Source of the DNA: Gammaproteobacteria bacterium
GTDB taxonomy: Bacteria > Pseudomonadota > Gammaproteobacteria > Pseudomonadales > Azotimanducaceae
Direction: 5' to 3'
NCBI GenBank assembly: GCA_026707045.1
Contig: JAPOXO010000062.1
Location: 51,671-115,670 of the forward strand
Length of the DNA: 64,000 bases
Part shown: piece by piece, positions 9,197 to 18,342 of the stretch
Numbering within the stretch: position 1 is the stretch's first letter
Layout: each line of letters begins with the position of its first letter
Program-made: the position numbers and the translations under genes
Notes under the pieces: generated by a model
What the model saw: only the letters and a program-made list of their open reading frames with translations
Told to the model about the DNA's origin: nothing
Database searches by the model: none

Positions 9197-10839
9197 TTGG
9201 GTTTCCATCCCTCCGATAGTTTGGCCGTCCGGTGGTACACAGGCACTTCGTCTTTGCAGTCCCGATCTCGAACGTAATAACCAATCCTTTCAAATTGAAA
9301 TCGAGCCGCTCGATGATCCACAACTGCTTGTTCCACCATTCCCTGATATGCGATTCTTGATTCCGTATTCAATTCGGATTCAAGCTCGTTTTTTCCGGGA
9401 TTGCGAGTGTCAAACAATCTTTCGTAGTCGCGAATTTGAACATTGACAGAATTTTGAGCAGACACGAACTGAATTACGCCTTTCGGGCGAATTCCGCTGG
9501 TGTCTTCACCACTCTTGGAATTGGGAAAGTAGCTTGCTCTCAATGATTCCACCTTTCCGTCGCGGCCACGAATCACTTCATCACATTGGATGATGTACGC
9601 GTAGCGCAATCTAACAATTCCACCGGGAACTAGTCGTCTGAATTTTGGAGGAGGTTGCTCAGCGAAGTCGGATCTGTCGATGAAAATCGTTGATCCAAAA
9701 CTGAGGTTTCGCTTTCCGAGTTCTTTGTTTTTCGAGTGCCATTCGGCAGATAGCTGAATTTCCTCTTGTTCAAAATTCGTTATTTCAACTCTTAGTGGTT
9801 CGCGCAACGCCATCCCCCGCGGAGTGGTGTCTTCCAACTCGCTACGAACGCAATAGTCGAGAAGCTCAGTTTCGATGAAATTGTCTTGCTTGGTGACTCC
9901 GATACGCCGACAGAATTCACGAATGGCTGCTGCTGGAATTCCCCTTCTCCTCAGACCAGCAAGGGTAGGCATCCTTGGATCATTCCAACCATCGACGTAG
10001 TTGCCCTGTACAAGCTTGTTCAACACACGTTTTGACATCAGTGTGTACTCGAGATTTAGTCGTGAAAATTCGATTTGAGGCGGGTGAAAGTTGATGTTTA
10101 TGTTGTCCAGAACCCAATCGTAAAGCGGCCGATGATCTTCAAATTCGAGTGTGCAAAGCGAATGTGTAATACCCTCCAAGGCATCACAAATGCAGTGTGT
10201 GAAGTCGTACATGGGATAGATGCACCACTCCGATCCCGTGCGGTGGTGGTCTGCATGGACAATACGATACAAAACAGGATCTCGCATGTTTATGTTCGGC
10301 GAACGCATATCGATCTTGGCCCGCAACACTCGTTCGCCGTCTTCGAATTCGCCTTTGCGCATTCTGCGAAATAGTTCCATATTCTCTGCAATGGAACGGT
10401 TTCGAAACGGGCTTTCTGTACCAGGATTACTAAACGACCCTCTTGTGTCTCGGATTTCGTCCGGACTCAAATCGCAAACAAATGCCTTTCCCCGACCGAT
10501 TAGTTCTTCTGCAAACGCATACAGTTGGGGAAAGTAGTCTGAGGCAAACGTTAGATTGTCTTGCCAATCGAACCCGAGCCACCGAATATCCTCTTGGATC
10601 GCGGAGACATATTCGGGGCTTTCAGTCAATGGATTCGTATCATCGAAACGCAGATAGGTTATGCCGTCAAATTCTTGGGCGATACCAAAATTGAGACAAA
10701 TTGACTTTGCATGTCCAATATGCAAGTAACCGTTGGGTTCCGGAGGAAAACGAGTGGTAACCCTTACGGGAACACGGTCTGCGGCGAGGTCTTCTCGTAT
10801 CCGATTGCGAATGAAATCTCGCAGGTCTTCATTCTTCAT
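9193..10839 (-). CDS. glnS: Glutaminyl-tRNA synthetase
   Basis: This class I synthetase charges tRNA-Gln with glutamine. The signature PPEPNGYLHIGHAKS carries the HIGH motif, and LMSKRVLNKL is the KMSKS-like loop. The RFDDTNP motif and the C-terminal beta-barrel anticodon domain, with RLRYAYIIQCDEV, are all present. At 548 residues it matches E. coli GlnRS. GlnRS is typical of gamma- and betaproteobacteria, which supports the taxonomic call. The first residues MKNEDLRDFIRNRIREDL are as expected for the start. The gene faces an exported transglutaminase-like gene across only about 20 bases, so its promoter must lie inside that gene. Confidence 0.97.
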   Translation of the reverse strand: MKNEDLRDFIRNRIREDLAADRVPVRVTTRFPPEPNGYLHIGHAKSICLNFGIAQEFDGITYLRFDDTNPLTESPEYVSAIQEDIRWLGFDWQDNLTFASDYFPQLYAFAEELIGRGKAFVCDLSPDEIRDTRGSFSNPGTESPFRNRSIAENMELFRRMRKGEFEDGERVLRAKIDMRSPNINMRDPVLYRIVHADHHRTGSEWCIYPMYDFTHCICDALEGITHSLCTLEFEDHRPLYDWVLDNININFHPPQIEFSRLNLEYTLMSKRVLNKLVQGNYVDGWNDPRMPTLAGLRRRGIPAAAIREFCRRIGVTKQDNFIETELLDYCVRSELEDTTPRGMALREPLRVEITNFEQEEIQLSAEWHSKNKELGKRNLSFGSTIFIDRSDFAEQPPPKFRRLVPGGIVRLRYAYIIQCDEVIRGRDGKVESLRASYFPNSKSGEDTSGIRPKGVIQFVSAQNSVNVQIRDYERLFDTRNPGKNELESELNTESRIAYQGMVEQAVVDHRAARFQFERIGYYVRDRDCKDEVPVYHRTAKLSEGWKPK

Positions 10840-10859
10840 TGGCTCATTTTAGAATCGTG

Positions 10860-12341
10860 ATGAGTCTTCCGACTTTAGTGATTCGATCTTCAACAGTACG
10901 GTTGACCAAGTGCTTCTCGGCAAGTAGCCGACTTCGCACTTGTTTGAGGTCGCTCGTTGCGCTTTGTACCCTCACATTGCTAGCCAATATTGCTCTGGGT
11001 TGTTCGGCCACAACTAGGCATTCGCATATTGACACGTTGGCTGAAGACAAGTTCATGATGAGGGCTTATGTACTGGAATACCAAGGTACTCCAGTAGGCT
11101 CCCTAGTGATAGCTGGCGAAGTCAATGACTTCAATCAGTACGAGTACACACATGAACTTACTCTGACGTCCATGCGAAACACCGCTCTCATAGCGAAGCG
11201 GATATTTCGTTTTGCGCCTAACTCACCGCACCTGTTGGAACAAGCAAGCCTTGAGAAGTTTAGATCGGATTCCTCGGCCCCTTACGAGACTCTATATGTT
11301 CAAAGGAACGAAACTGGTTTGGCAACCCACGAGAGGGAGATTTCAATCTCGAGACTCCCTCAGGACTATTCGCTACAACAATATTTGGGGTTAGAAAGAT
11401 GGCTCACGAAGGCGGAGGTCGTACCCGGAGACCAACTGTCTCTCGTCACCATTGGATTGGAACAACAGGAGTCTTACGTCGATTCTTGGACCGTTGTGGA
11501 TTCATCAAATTCATTTGTTTTGGTTCGATCTCAACAAGGCATTGAATCCGAATATGACGTGACCCAAGCATTTCCTCAATTAACAGTCTCTCGACATCCG
11601 TCTGGTTTGACTCTTCGGCTCGTCGATGAGCGGACCTATTCAACCTTGTCACCCGTCGCTGAACTCAGCAAGCAGCCTTTATCCGTTCCTGTCACAGGAT
11701 CTCTCCCAAGGCCCAGCCAGATGTCTCTGCTTGAGCTTGGAGTAACTTTCACACAGCGTGATCCAGGACCTTGGAGTGAATTGCTGACTCCAACAGGTAC
11801 ACTGCTAATCGATCGTCAGTCGACTTTGACGACAAAGGCTGCCCCCCTACCACTAGTGTCAGAGCGCAACGCACCCAATTCCACATCCGAGGAGATTCAG
11901 GAGCTAGCCAACTCGTTAACAAATGCGATTTCTAGTGACAACCAGAAACTGGCAGCAATCGTGAAATTCGTACACGACAGCGTGCGATACGGCAAGTCGG
12001 ACATACCTCAGTCTGCGACAACCACCCTACGACACAAATCGGGCGATTGTTCCGACATCGCAGACTTGGTGACCGCTCTTGCTATTGCTGCCGGACTACA
12101 GTCGCGTACGGTCTACGGACTAGCGTACGACGAGGCTTCAACCACGTTTGGTATTCATGCGTGGAATCAAGTTCGACTAAGAGATGGACAACTGCGCAAC
12201 GTAGACCCCACATGGAATCAACTTCATGTAGATGCCACACATATAGAATTTCCTGAAGCATATGCACATCAAGTATTAGCCACACTCGAGCATATGGAGT
12301 TTTCTGTGATTCGGTTCGAGCACTTCGAATCCCAGATTTAA
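10860..12341 (+). CDS. Transglutaminase-like exported protein, about 493 aa
   Basis: I chose the ATG at 10860; an in-frame TTG lies 21 bases earlier and a TTG further in (LTKCFS) would give a tidier signal peptide. A hydrophobic stretch CLRSLVALCTLTLLANIALGC looks like a signal peptide, possibly lipoprotein. The C-terminal transglutaminase-like domain has the triad Cys in SGDCSD (codon at 12048), His in GIHAWNQV (12156) and Asp in NVDPTWNQ (12204). These papain-like enzymes cleave or crosslink amide bonds. The 350-residue N-terminal part is beta-rich and of unknown function. It is divergent from glnS and probably sits in the periplasm or on the envelope. Confidence 0.78.
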   Translation: MSLPTLVIRSSTVRLTKCFSASSRLRTCLRSLVALCTLTLLANIALGCSATTRHSHIDTLAEDKFMMRAYVLEYQGTPVGSLVIAGEVNDFNQYEYTHELTLTSMRNTALIAKRIFRFAPNSPHLLEQASLEKFRSDSSAPYETLYVQRNETGLATHEREISISRLPQDYSLQQYLGLERWLTKAEVVPGDQLSLVTIGLEQQESYVDSWTVVDSSNSFVLVRSQQGIESEYDVTQAFPQLTVSRHPSGLTLRLVDERTYSTLSPVAELSKQPLSVPVTGSLPRPSQMSLLELGVTFTQRDPGPWSELLTPTGTLLIDRQSTLTTKAAPLPLVSERNAPNSTSEEIQELANSLTNAISSDNQKLAAIVKFVHDSVRYGKSDIPQSATTTLRHKSGDCSDIADLVTALAIAAGLQSRTVYGLAYDEASTTFGIHAWNQVRLRDGQLRNVDPTWNQLHVDATHIEFPEAYAHQVLATLEHMEFSVIRFEHFESQI

Positions 12342-12415
12342 TGGCTGGATATATCCAATTACTTGAAACCTCCTAACATAACGAAATTGACCTCTCACAG
12401 CAAGGGAATCTATAG

Positions 12416-13414
12416 ATGAAATCACGTGAAATTCAGCTAGTCCGGCGACCGACAGGATTGCCCCAGCCTGACGACTTCAAGATTGTCGAAGTCGAGCTAC
12501 CAGATCTTGGGGATGGGGAGGTGTTGGTGCAAAACGTGAGTTTGACCGTCGATCCGTACATGAGGGGCCGCATGATCGATAGACGTTCATACGTTCCCGG
12601 TTTTCAACTCAATGAGACTCTGACTGGTGGCGCGATCGGAAAAGTTGTTGAATCGAGACATTCAAGCTACCGAGAGGGAGACTTTGTCGAGAGCCACTTG
12701 GGTTGGAGAGAGGGGTATGTGTCATCAGAACGCGGATTGAGAAAACTTGGAGAGCTGCAAGCCCCCGCTTCTGCTTATCTGGGCGTACTTGGAATGCCTG
12801 GAATGACTGCCTATGTGGGATTACTAGACGTGGGAGAGTTGAAAGAGGGAGAAACTGTGTTTGTTTCTGGAGCAGCAGGAGCAGTTGGTAGCGCCGTTGG
12901 ACAGATTGCAAAAATCAAGAATTGCACAGCAGTGGGAAGTGCCGGATCTGTTGAAAAAGTGAAGCATCTTGTTGAAGATCTTGGATTCGATCACGCCTTC
13001 GACTACCACGACGGACACCTAGAACGCCAGATTTTGGCTGGAGCTCCTCAAGGTATAGACGTGTACTTCGATAATGTAGGAGGCGACCATCTGCAAGCCG
13101 CCCTTAACTGCATGCGACCCAATGGACGACTACCTCTTTGTGGCGCAATCTCCCAATACAACGCCACAGAAGCTGTTCCAGGACCGAACAACCTTGCAAT
13201 CGCCATTGGTTCCCAACTCACACTCAAGGGTTTTATCGTCTCAAACTACAACCAGCGCAGAGAAGACTTCATGAAGGACATGACTGAATGGGTCGTAAGT
13301 GGTCGATTAAAGTACAGGGAAACGGTTTTTGAAGGCATCGAATCGATGCCGGAAGCATTCATTGGCCTGTTCACTGGCGCAAACACCGGAAAAATGATTG
13401 TCAACCTAACGTAG
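12416..13414 (+). CDS. NADP-dependent MDR oxidoreductase (2-alkenal reductase/CurA-like), 332 aa
   Basis: The ATG has AAGGGA upstream. The protein belongs to the zinc-free medium-chain dehydrogenases of the leukotriene B4 dehydrogenase/curcumin reductase group. Evidence is VDPYMRGRM near residue 45, MPGMTAYVGLLDVGELKEGE near 130, the nucleotide motif VSGAAGAVGSAVGQIAK, and FDNVGGDHL with CGAISQYN later. It has no zinc-binding cysteine cluster. These enzymes reduce the carbon-carbon double bond of enones and alkenals with NADPH, a detoxification role. Length is normal. It stands alone between the transglutaminase-like gene and a small unknown gene. Confidence 0.9.
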   Translation: MKSREIQLVRRPTGLPQPDDFKIVEVELPDLGDGEVLVQNVSLTVDPYMRGRMIDRRSYVPGFQLNETLTGGAIGKVVESRHSSYREGDFVESHLGWREGYVSSERGLRKLGELQAPASAYLGVLGMPGMTAYVGLLDVGELKEGETVFVSGAAGAVGSAVGQIAKIKNCTAVGSAGSVEKVKHLVEDLGFDHAFDYHDGHLERQILAGAPQGIDVYFDNVGGDHLQAALNCMRPNGRLPLCGAISQYNATEAVPGPNNLAIAIGSQLTLKGFIVSNYNQRREDFMKDMTEWVVSGRLKYRETVFEGIESMPEAFIGLFTGANTGKMIVNLT

Positions 13415-13609
13415 CTCTGCTGTACTTCTCCTGGTAAATTTCGTCAGCAATCTCGATTATTGCCTCACCAAGTCCAGCTGACAACTAGGAATCGAGTAAG
13501 TTCTATCAGACTCACAAGGAATCGGACTGATCTTTAGACATTGAAAATTTAAAGCAAATGAATGCAAAGAGATCCATGAATATTCCGTTCAAAGATTTGG
13601 AACATTTCA

Positions 13610-14020
13610 TTGGACCTTGAGCTCTTGAGGCTCAAGCTTAGTCCAGTGTTGGAGCAGATGCAGCACAACTCCGCCGTAGCCGATACATTTGTTGACAAAA
13701 ATCGCTACCAACTCTTTCTCTGCACGCTTTGGTCCAATCTAGTTCTCGAACCCGAACAGCTAGGGTTGGAGGTCGAAGACCTCGAATCTGCGCTTGACAT
13801 CGTGAACAAAGAAGCAAAGAAAGTATTGGGCTTTGACGACTCGGTAACGCAATCATTCCGGTTCATTTCCAGTCCAGCGGGTGAGCATGCAATGACGCAA
13901 GCAAAGTTGCCACGAAATCATCGAGATATGCTCACATATTTTTCTTCAATGATTCTCGACCCGGATGGACACAAGGAGTGGATGGAACAGGTAAAGAAGG
14001 ACAATCCTAGGTTTCGCTAG
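13610..14020 (+). CDS. Small hypothetical protein, 136 aa
   Basis: The frame opens with TTG at 13610 and no strong ribosome site; the next in-frame ATG is at 13658 (MQHNSAV). Upstream ATGs at 13562 and 13576 are, respectively, followed at once by a stop and out of frame. The product is mainly helical (LEDLESALDIVNKEAKKVLGF, HRDMLTYFSSMI) and acidic, with no signal peptide and no recognised motif. The coherent composition argues for a real cytoplasmic protein, but the start is uncertain. Confidence 0.55.
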   Translation: MDLELLRLKLSPVLEQMQHNSAVADTFVDKNRYQLFLCTLWSNLVLEPEQLGLEVEDLESALDIVNKEAKKVLGFDDSVTQSFRFISSPAGEHAMTQAKLPRNHRDMLTYFSSMILDPDGHKEWMEQVKKDNPRFR

Positions 14021-14071
14021 TCTGTTCCGTCGTCAAAACGAAACGCTCGCTTGATTTTCTAGCACTAGTCT

Positions 14072-14458
14072 CTATGCACTGTGAGTTTTATCCTGGCTCA
14101 GCATAAACCCGTTGTTTTCTGTATCTGTAACCATAGCAAGATAGATCCCCTCGTCACCGCGATCTTCAGGTTCAGATCGCACTGATCCCCCGCACTCTTC
14201 GATTGCCCTACAAGCTGAGTGGATGTCGGCAACAGTAAAGGATAGTCCGGTTTCATTGAACGAATCGTCGCCCCCGCCGTGCAGGGCAACAATCGCGTTG
14301 CCGAAGGTTAGCTCACTCCAGAAAGGGCTATGTGTTTTGATACCTAGACCAAAAGTGTCACGATAGAACTCGACTGCGCGATCCATTTGTTCTGCCGAGA
14401 TCATGAATTTGACTCCTTTCAAATCAATTCTTTCACGGCGTATTGATGTGTTTTTCAT
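14072..14458 (-). CDS. VOC family protein, 128 aa
   Basis: The start is the ATG of MKNTSIRR, with TTGAGGC six bases upstream; the earlier in-frame start is rejected. This is a single-domain VOC protein: FMISAEQMDRAVEFYRDTFGL at the N-terminus, then SELTFGNAIVALHGGG, and GLSFTVADIHSACRAIEECGG for the second unit. The last strand reads AMVTDTENNGFML, where a glutamate is in the usual metal-ligand region. It resembles glyoxalase/bleomycin-resistance proteins. Substrate is unknown. It lies upstream of nothing obviously linked; the TRAP transporter downstream ends its own operon in the same direction. Confidence 0.8.
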   Translation of the reverse strand: MKNTSIRRERIDLKGVKFMISAEQMDRAVEFYRDTFGLGIKTHSPFWSELTFGNAIVALHGGGDDSFNETGLSFTVADIHSACRAIEECGGSVRSEPEDRGDEGIYLAMVTDTENNGFMLSQDKTHSA

Positions 14459-14541
14459 TTGATGCCTCAATTTTCTTGTGTGAGTTGTGATGTTTTCGCT
14501 TTACCGTATTGCCGAGAGCTGCATTTGCTCCAGACGGAATT

Positions 14542-15819
14542 CTAAAAGTGCTGATACCACAACGAAAGCTGGGGTATGTATGTAATTAGCACTAGAACAA
14601 TCAGCAGAACTGCCATGAAAGGCAACGTCGCTCGATAGAGATCCACAATTGGTTTCTCAAACCTATAGCTGGCGATGAAAAGATTCATTCCGATGGGCGG
14701 CGTGAAATAGCCGATCTGCATGTTGGCCATGAAGATTATTCCCAAGTGGACGGGATGTATCCCATATCCTGCTGCCACAGGAAGCAGCAACGGAATCATA
14801 ATTACTATAGCTGAGAATATGTCCAGTATTGCTCCTAGGACTAACAATACGAGATTCAGAAGAATTAAGAACACGATCGGATTGGAGATTTGTACATTGA
14901 TAAATTCGAAGAGCTTTTGTGGAATCTGTGAATCGACGAAATAGTTGGTGAGAGCTAGTGCCCCACCGAGAATCAGAATGATGCTGCCTACCATGGTCAT
15001 CGACTCTCGAATGACGGATGGAAGTCGTTTGATTGACACTTCTTTGTAAAGAACCACTTCCACGAAGAGCGCATAGAGTGCAGTGATTGCAGCTGCTTCC
15101 GATATCGCAAAGAAACCTGAATAAATTCCCCCTAAAATCACAATGGGTAACGGTAATTCCCAACGTGCAGCCACGATGGACTTCCAGACTTGAGCTGAGT
15201 TGAACTTGGTCACTGGAACATTCCTGTGCTTTACGGATGCCCAGATTGAAAGCGCGACGATCATCAATAGAGCAGGGACCAGTCCTGCAAGAAACAGCTC
15301 TCGGATAGTGAAGCTCTCTCCTACGTTGACCTGTTGAGCCACGATTCCATAAAGTATTAGCGGCACGCTTGGCAAAATCAGCAACCCTAAGCTGCCGGAA
15401 CTTGTCACGAGTCCTAAGCTAAAGCGCTCGGAATATCCCGATTGAACAAGCATGGGTAGCAACAGCGCTCCCAGAGCAACGATAGTGACACCTGAAGCCC
15501 CGGGCAGCGCCGTGAACAGTGCACATGTGGCAAAACCGACTATAGCCAGACCTGCAGGCATCCAACCAAACAAAGCTCTCATCACATCCATGAGCCGCTT
15601 TGAGGTATTTGCTTCAGCGAGGATATAACCTGCGAAGGTAAATAAAGGAAGTGCTACTAGCAATGGTGTATCTGCAATGCGATACAACTCAATTCCAACA
15701 ACAACAAGGTCGATTCCAGACGCCAGAAATCCCAGCATTGCGGCGCCAAGAATCACGACATACAGGGGTGCGCCGCACAAAGTTGCAATGACTAGAACTG
15801 CAAAGCCGACAAGTATCAC
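14542..15819 (-). CDS. dctM: TRAP transporter large permease (DctM)
   Basis: The start is GTG, overlapping the dctQ stop as GTGA; the longer frame upstream lies inside dctQ and is rejected. The product is about 425 residues and strongly hydrophobic, with about twelve membrane segments. Conserved DctM features include PLFTFAGYILAEAN, ALPGASGVTIVALGALLLP, and FMANMQIGYFTPPIGMNLFIA near the C-terminus. This subunit forms the sodium-driven substrate channel in the inner membrane. The upstream tatT gene makes this a TPR-protein-associated TRAP (TPAT) system. Substrate cannot be assigned; organic acids are typical for the family. Confidence 0.95.
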   Translation of the reverse strand: MILVGFAVLVIATLCGAPLYVVILGAAMLGFLASGIDLVVVGIELYRIADTPLLVALPLFTFAGYILAEANTSKRLMDVMRALFGWMPAGLAIVGFATCALFTALPGASGVTIVALGALLLPMLVQSGYSERFSLGLVTSSGSLGLLILPSVPLILYGIVAQQVNVGESFTIRELFLAGLVPALLMIVALSIWASVKHRNVPVTKFNSAQVWKSIVAARWELPLPIVILGGIYSGFFAISEAAAITALYALFVEVVLYKEVSIKRLPSVIRESMTMVGSIILILGGALALTNYFVDSQIPQKLFEFINVQISNPIVFLILLNLVLLVLGAILDIFSAIVIMIPLLLPVAAGYGIHPVHLGIIFMANMQIGYFTPPIGMNLFIASYRFEKPIVDLYRATLPFMAVLLIVLVLITYIPQLSLWYQHF

Positions 15820-16283
15820 TTTGTACTCGGTTTGAACGCATGGATCGCATGACGGACACCCATTGCAAATGCAACGCACGGAATCACTGAAACGAGAACC
15901 CAAGACGGAATAAACCCAACTCCTGCACTTCCGTCCTCAAACTCCCAAACTATCAAGTCCCACGAGAAGTACGCAACGACGAGACAAACACACGACGCAA
16001 AGAGATTTGAAATGGCACGCATCACAGGAGACCATCGATCCGGAATAAGTCTCTCGACTACATCGATACGGATGTGCCCACCCTGTCCGATGGCTGCCAG
16101 CGCTCCAATCATCGTCGTCCAGAGCACAGCCATGCGCACCATCTCTTCGCCCCAAATAAAGCCCGTGCCAAAGAAATTTCGAGCCACAACTTGTGCACAG
16201 GCAACAAGCAACATGACGAGGAAGAGTGTTACGAGAAGACCTGATTCAACCCATCGAAGGTATTTCAGGATCCTAGTCAGCAT
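15816..16283 (-). CDS. dctQ: TRAP transporter small permease (DctQ)
   Basis: The chosen ATG (MLTRILKYLRW) overlaps the end of dctP by 11 bases, the usual coupling in such operons. The product has about 155 residues and four membrane helices: GLLVTLFLVMLLVACAQVVARN, WTTMIGALAAIG, ISNLFASCVCLVVAYFSW, and WVLVSVIPCVAFAMGV. The GFIWGEEMVR motif between helices one and two is characteristic of DctQ. It partners DctM in the membrane and helps dock the loaded binding protein. Confidence 0.92.
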   Translation of the reverse strand: MLTRILKYLRWVESGLLVTLFLVMLLVACAQVVARNFFGTGFIWGEEMVRMAVLWTTMIGALAAIGQGGHIRIDVVERLIPDRWSPVMRAISNLFASCVCLVVAYFSWDLIVWEFEDGSAGVGFIPSWVLVSVIPCVAFAMGVRHAIHAFKPSTK

Positions 16284-17298
16284 TGCCTCGACGAATTCTC
16301 TGCAACGAGGATCGAAATTGATCAAGAATGGACTGGCTTACAAGCTTCTTGTTCACCCATTCCTCAGCGGCACCATCGGCATTTCGTTGCCATTCGGCAA
16401 GGGCTTCCGCGTTCGGCTGGAGTAGCTCAATTCCTTGATCCAACATTGCATCGAACGCTGACGCGTGATCTTCAATTCCCTTTCGTTCAGCGTTTTGCAT
16501 TGCTTTGTCCATGTGTTTTCGAACCATTGTTTGGTCTTCCTCACTCACATTTCGAAATGACCGTTCGTCGAGGACATAGACGCTAAATACATAGAGAAAC
16601 GGAACGTCGAGCATATATTTGATGTGGGTATGCCACTGCAGTGTGACCGCTGCTACGGGCGGAGACGCAACAGTGTCTATCAAGCCCGTTTGCAATCCCG
16701 TGAGTACATCAACTGTAGATAGAGGAATCGGGGTGACCCCGAAAGCTTTCAGCATGAGTTCCGTACTCGGATCGTTCTTGGGTACCCAGATCTTGAGCCT
16801 TCGGGTTTCTTGAACGGTTGATGCTGGTTTGGAACCCATCGCATATGCAAGTCCTAGACCAAGAAACCCAAAAGAAACATAACCAGCGTCTTCAAGCTCG
16901 CCACGTAACACACTATCCAAGTCTTGGCGTACTGCTGCCACTTCGTCAACATTCTTGAACTGCATTGGTAGGTTGTAAACGTTGAGATTTGGAACATCGG
17001 AGGTGAACACGCTTGTTTGCAGGATTCCTCCATGGAGCTGTCGAGCTCGCATTTTTCGTTTTACAGCGAAGTCGTCACCCATAACTCCCCCTGCATAGAA
17101 CTTGAACTGAACCCTACCCTCCGATTCCTTCTCAATCGCACTAGCAGCCTTCCGTAACTCGACCATGAGCGCAGAACCTTCCGGTGAAATTGTTGCGATC
17201 TTTATCGTAGTGTCTGATTGAGCCGCTAAAGCAAGGAAGCAACTTGCAAAAAACAGCAATAATCTAAATTGTGTCGAATTAGAAGTATTCGTCCGCAC
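16273..17298 (-). CDS. dctP: TRAP transporter substrate-binding protein (DctP family)
   Basis: The start is GTG (GTG CGG ACG), overlapping the end of tatT by 20 bases. The signal peptide FRLLLFFASCFLALAAQSD ends near residue 28. The mature domain begins TIKIATISPEGSALMVELRKA, with EGRVQFKFYAGGVMGDD, where the Arg is the conserved ligand-carboxylate contact region. VPKNDPSTELMLKAFG and the hinge TPIPLSTVDVLTGLQTGLIDT follow. Length (341) is standard. It captures ligand in the periplasm and delivers it to DctQM. The group with tatT partners is distinct from C4-dicarboxylate DctP. Confidence 0.93.
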   Translation of the reverse strand: MRTNTSNSTQFRLLLFFASCFLALAAQSDTTIKIATISPEGSALMVELRKAASAIEKESEGRVQFKFYAGGVMGDDFAVKRKMRARQLHGGILQTSVFTSDVPNLNVYNLPMQFKNVDEVAAVRQDLDSVLRGELEDAGYVSFGFLGLGLAYAMGSKPASTVQETRRLKIWVPKNDPSTELMLKAFGVTPIPLSTVDVLTGLQTGLIDTVASPPVAAVTLQWHTHIKYMLDVPFLYVFSVYVLDERSFRNVSEEDQTMVRKHMDKAMQNAERKGIEDHASAFDAMLDQGIELLQPNAEALAEWQRNADGAAEEWVNKKLVSQSILDQFRSSLQRIRRGNAD

Positions 17299-18142
17299 TA
17301 CTTTTCAATTCCTGTGCCATTTGTTGGGCGATCACGTTTTGAAGTGTATAACCAGGCAACTTTGGATCAGCTTCAATTACTTCGTCCAACAACGCGTCAT
17401 GTAGCTCACGGTCATACATCATCCTCGCGTAATTTTGCGCATAGAGCACTTTTGCGAACAGATTTCGACTTTCACTAATCTCAATTGCTTTCAAAAAATG
17501 CTTACGGGCCACTTCTGGCCGCCCACCCAAGGAAGGTGGTGTAAGGGACTCAAACACTCCCATGTACATATGTGGAGCACCATTGTCGTATGTCTCATCC
17601 AGTTCCAATATTCTCTCAATTAACAATCTGACCTTTGGCAATTGAACGATTGCCTTCATATCATCCGAGTGGGCTTCAAGCCATCCCGCCCATGCGCTGG
17701 CTAGACCATAAAGCAGCGGAACGTCATGAACATCCAACGACTCCACGGCCAATTGCACATCTTCAAAAGGCAGCGATCCAATTTCGCACAAAGTCTTCTC
17801 TTTCAGACATGCACCCGCAAACGCGAACTCACGTGCCTTTATAGTGAAGGCTTTTCGTCGTTCCAAGTCCGAAACAAATGCTGCCGCATACGAGCCATTA
17901 AGCTGTGAAGCCACTAGCATCAAGTCCGCATTTGTTTGGTTTTGAAGCATCAATGCATCAATCAGAATTAGATACGCCGGAATTCCGTCTTCAACGATGC
18001 GAGGGTCTTCATTACTCAGAATGGCGACTGAAAGGTTTTCCGCTAGGTCATTGCTTATCCGAGACACAAGCAGTTGACATCCAGGCAAAAGTAGGGTCGC
18101 GGCGACTAGCAAGAGCGCGAGGGACGTTCGAACGCAATTCAT
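17279..18142 (-). CDS. TRAP-associated lipoprotein TatT (TPR-like T component)
   Basis: The start MNCVRTSLALLLVAATLLLPGC gives a lipoprotein signal with cysteine as the mature N-terminus; the longer frame is rejected. The remaining 265 residues are all-helical and contain family pieces such as DGIPAYLILIDALMLQNQTNADLMLVASQL and GAPHMYMGVFESLTPPSLGGRPEVARKHFLKAIEIS. TatT proteins were described for the treponemal Tp0956-Tp0957 TRAP system, where a trimer with central pores pairs with the binding protein. Position as first gene of tatT-dctP-dctQ-dctM fits that model. It probably sits on a periplasmic membrane face and assists ligand hand-over. Confidence 0.88.
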   Translation of the reverse strand: MNCVRTSLALLLVAATLLLPGCQLLVSRISNDLAENLSVAILSNEDPRIVEDGIPAYLILIDALMLQNQTNADLMLVASQLNGSYAAAFVSDLERRKAFTIKAREFAFAGACLKEKTLCEIGSLPFEDVQLAVESLDVHDVPLLYGLASAWAGWLEAHSDDMKAIVQLPKVRLLIERILELDETYDNGAPHMYMGVFESLTPPSLGGRPEVARKHFLKAIEISESRNLFAKVLYAQNYARMMYDRELHDALLDEVIEADPKLPGYTLQNVIAQQMAQELKSSADEYF

Positions 18143-18342
18143 GCAGACAATGGACTCTCTCCCTCTAGTGGGATTACGAAAATTTGACACTTAAGATGCG
18201 ATCTAGTTCAAGTCTTCTATAGCACGCTGCGCACAGCAAGTCATACTTGTTCGTTAGCCTCTCTAACTACAATGTTGCACCGTAGCCGGACGTCGATCAA
18301 TAACTCGATCAGATTGTTCCGATCGCCTCTTCCAGCGAGTTT

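Noticed and set aside
10839..10859. TTG start of the transglutaminase-like gene at 10839
   Set aside because: It would overlap the glnS start codon; the ATG at 10860 is a better choice, though not proven.
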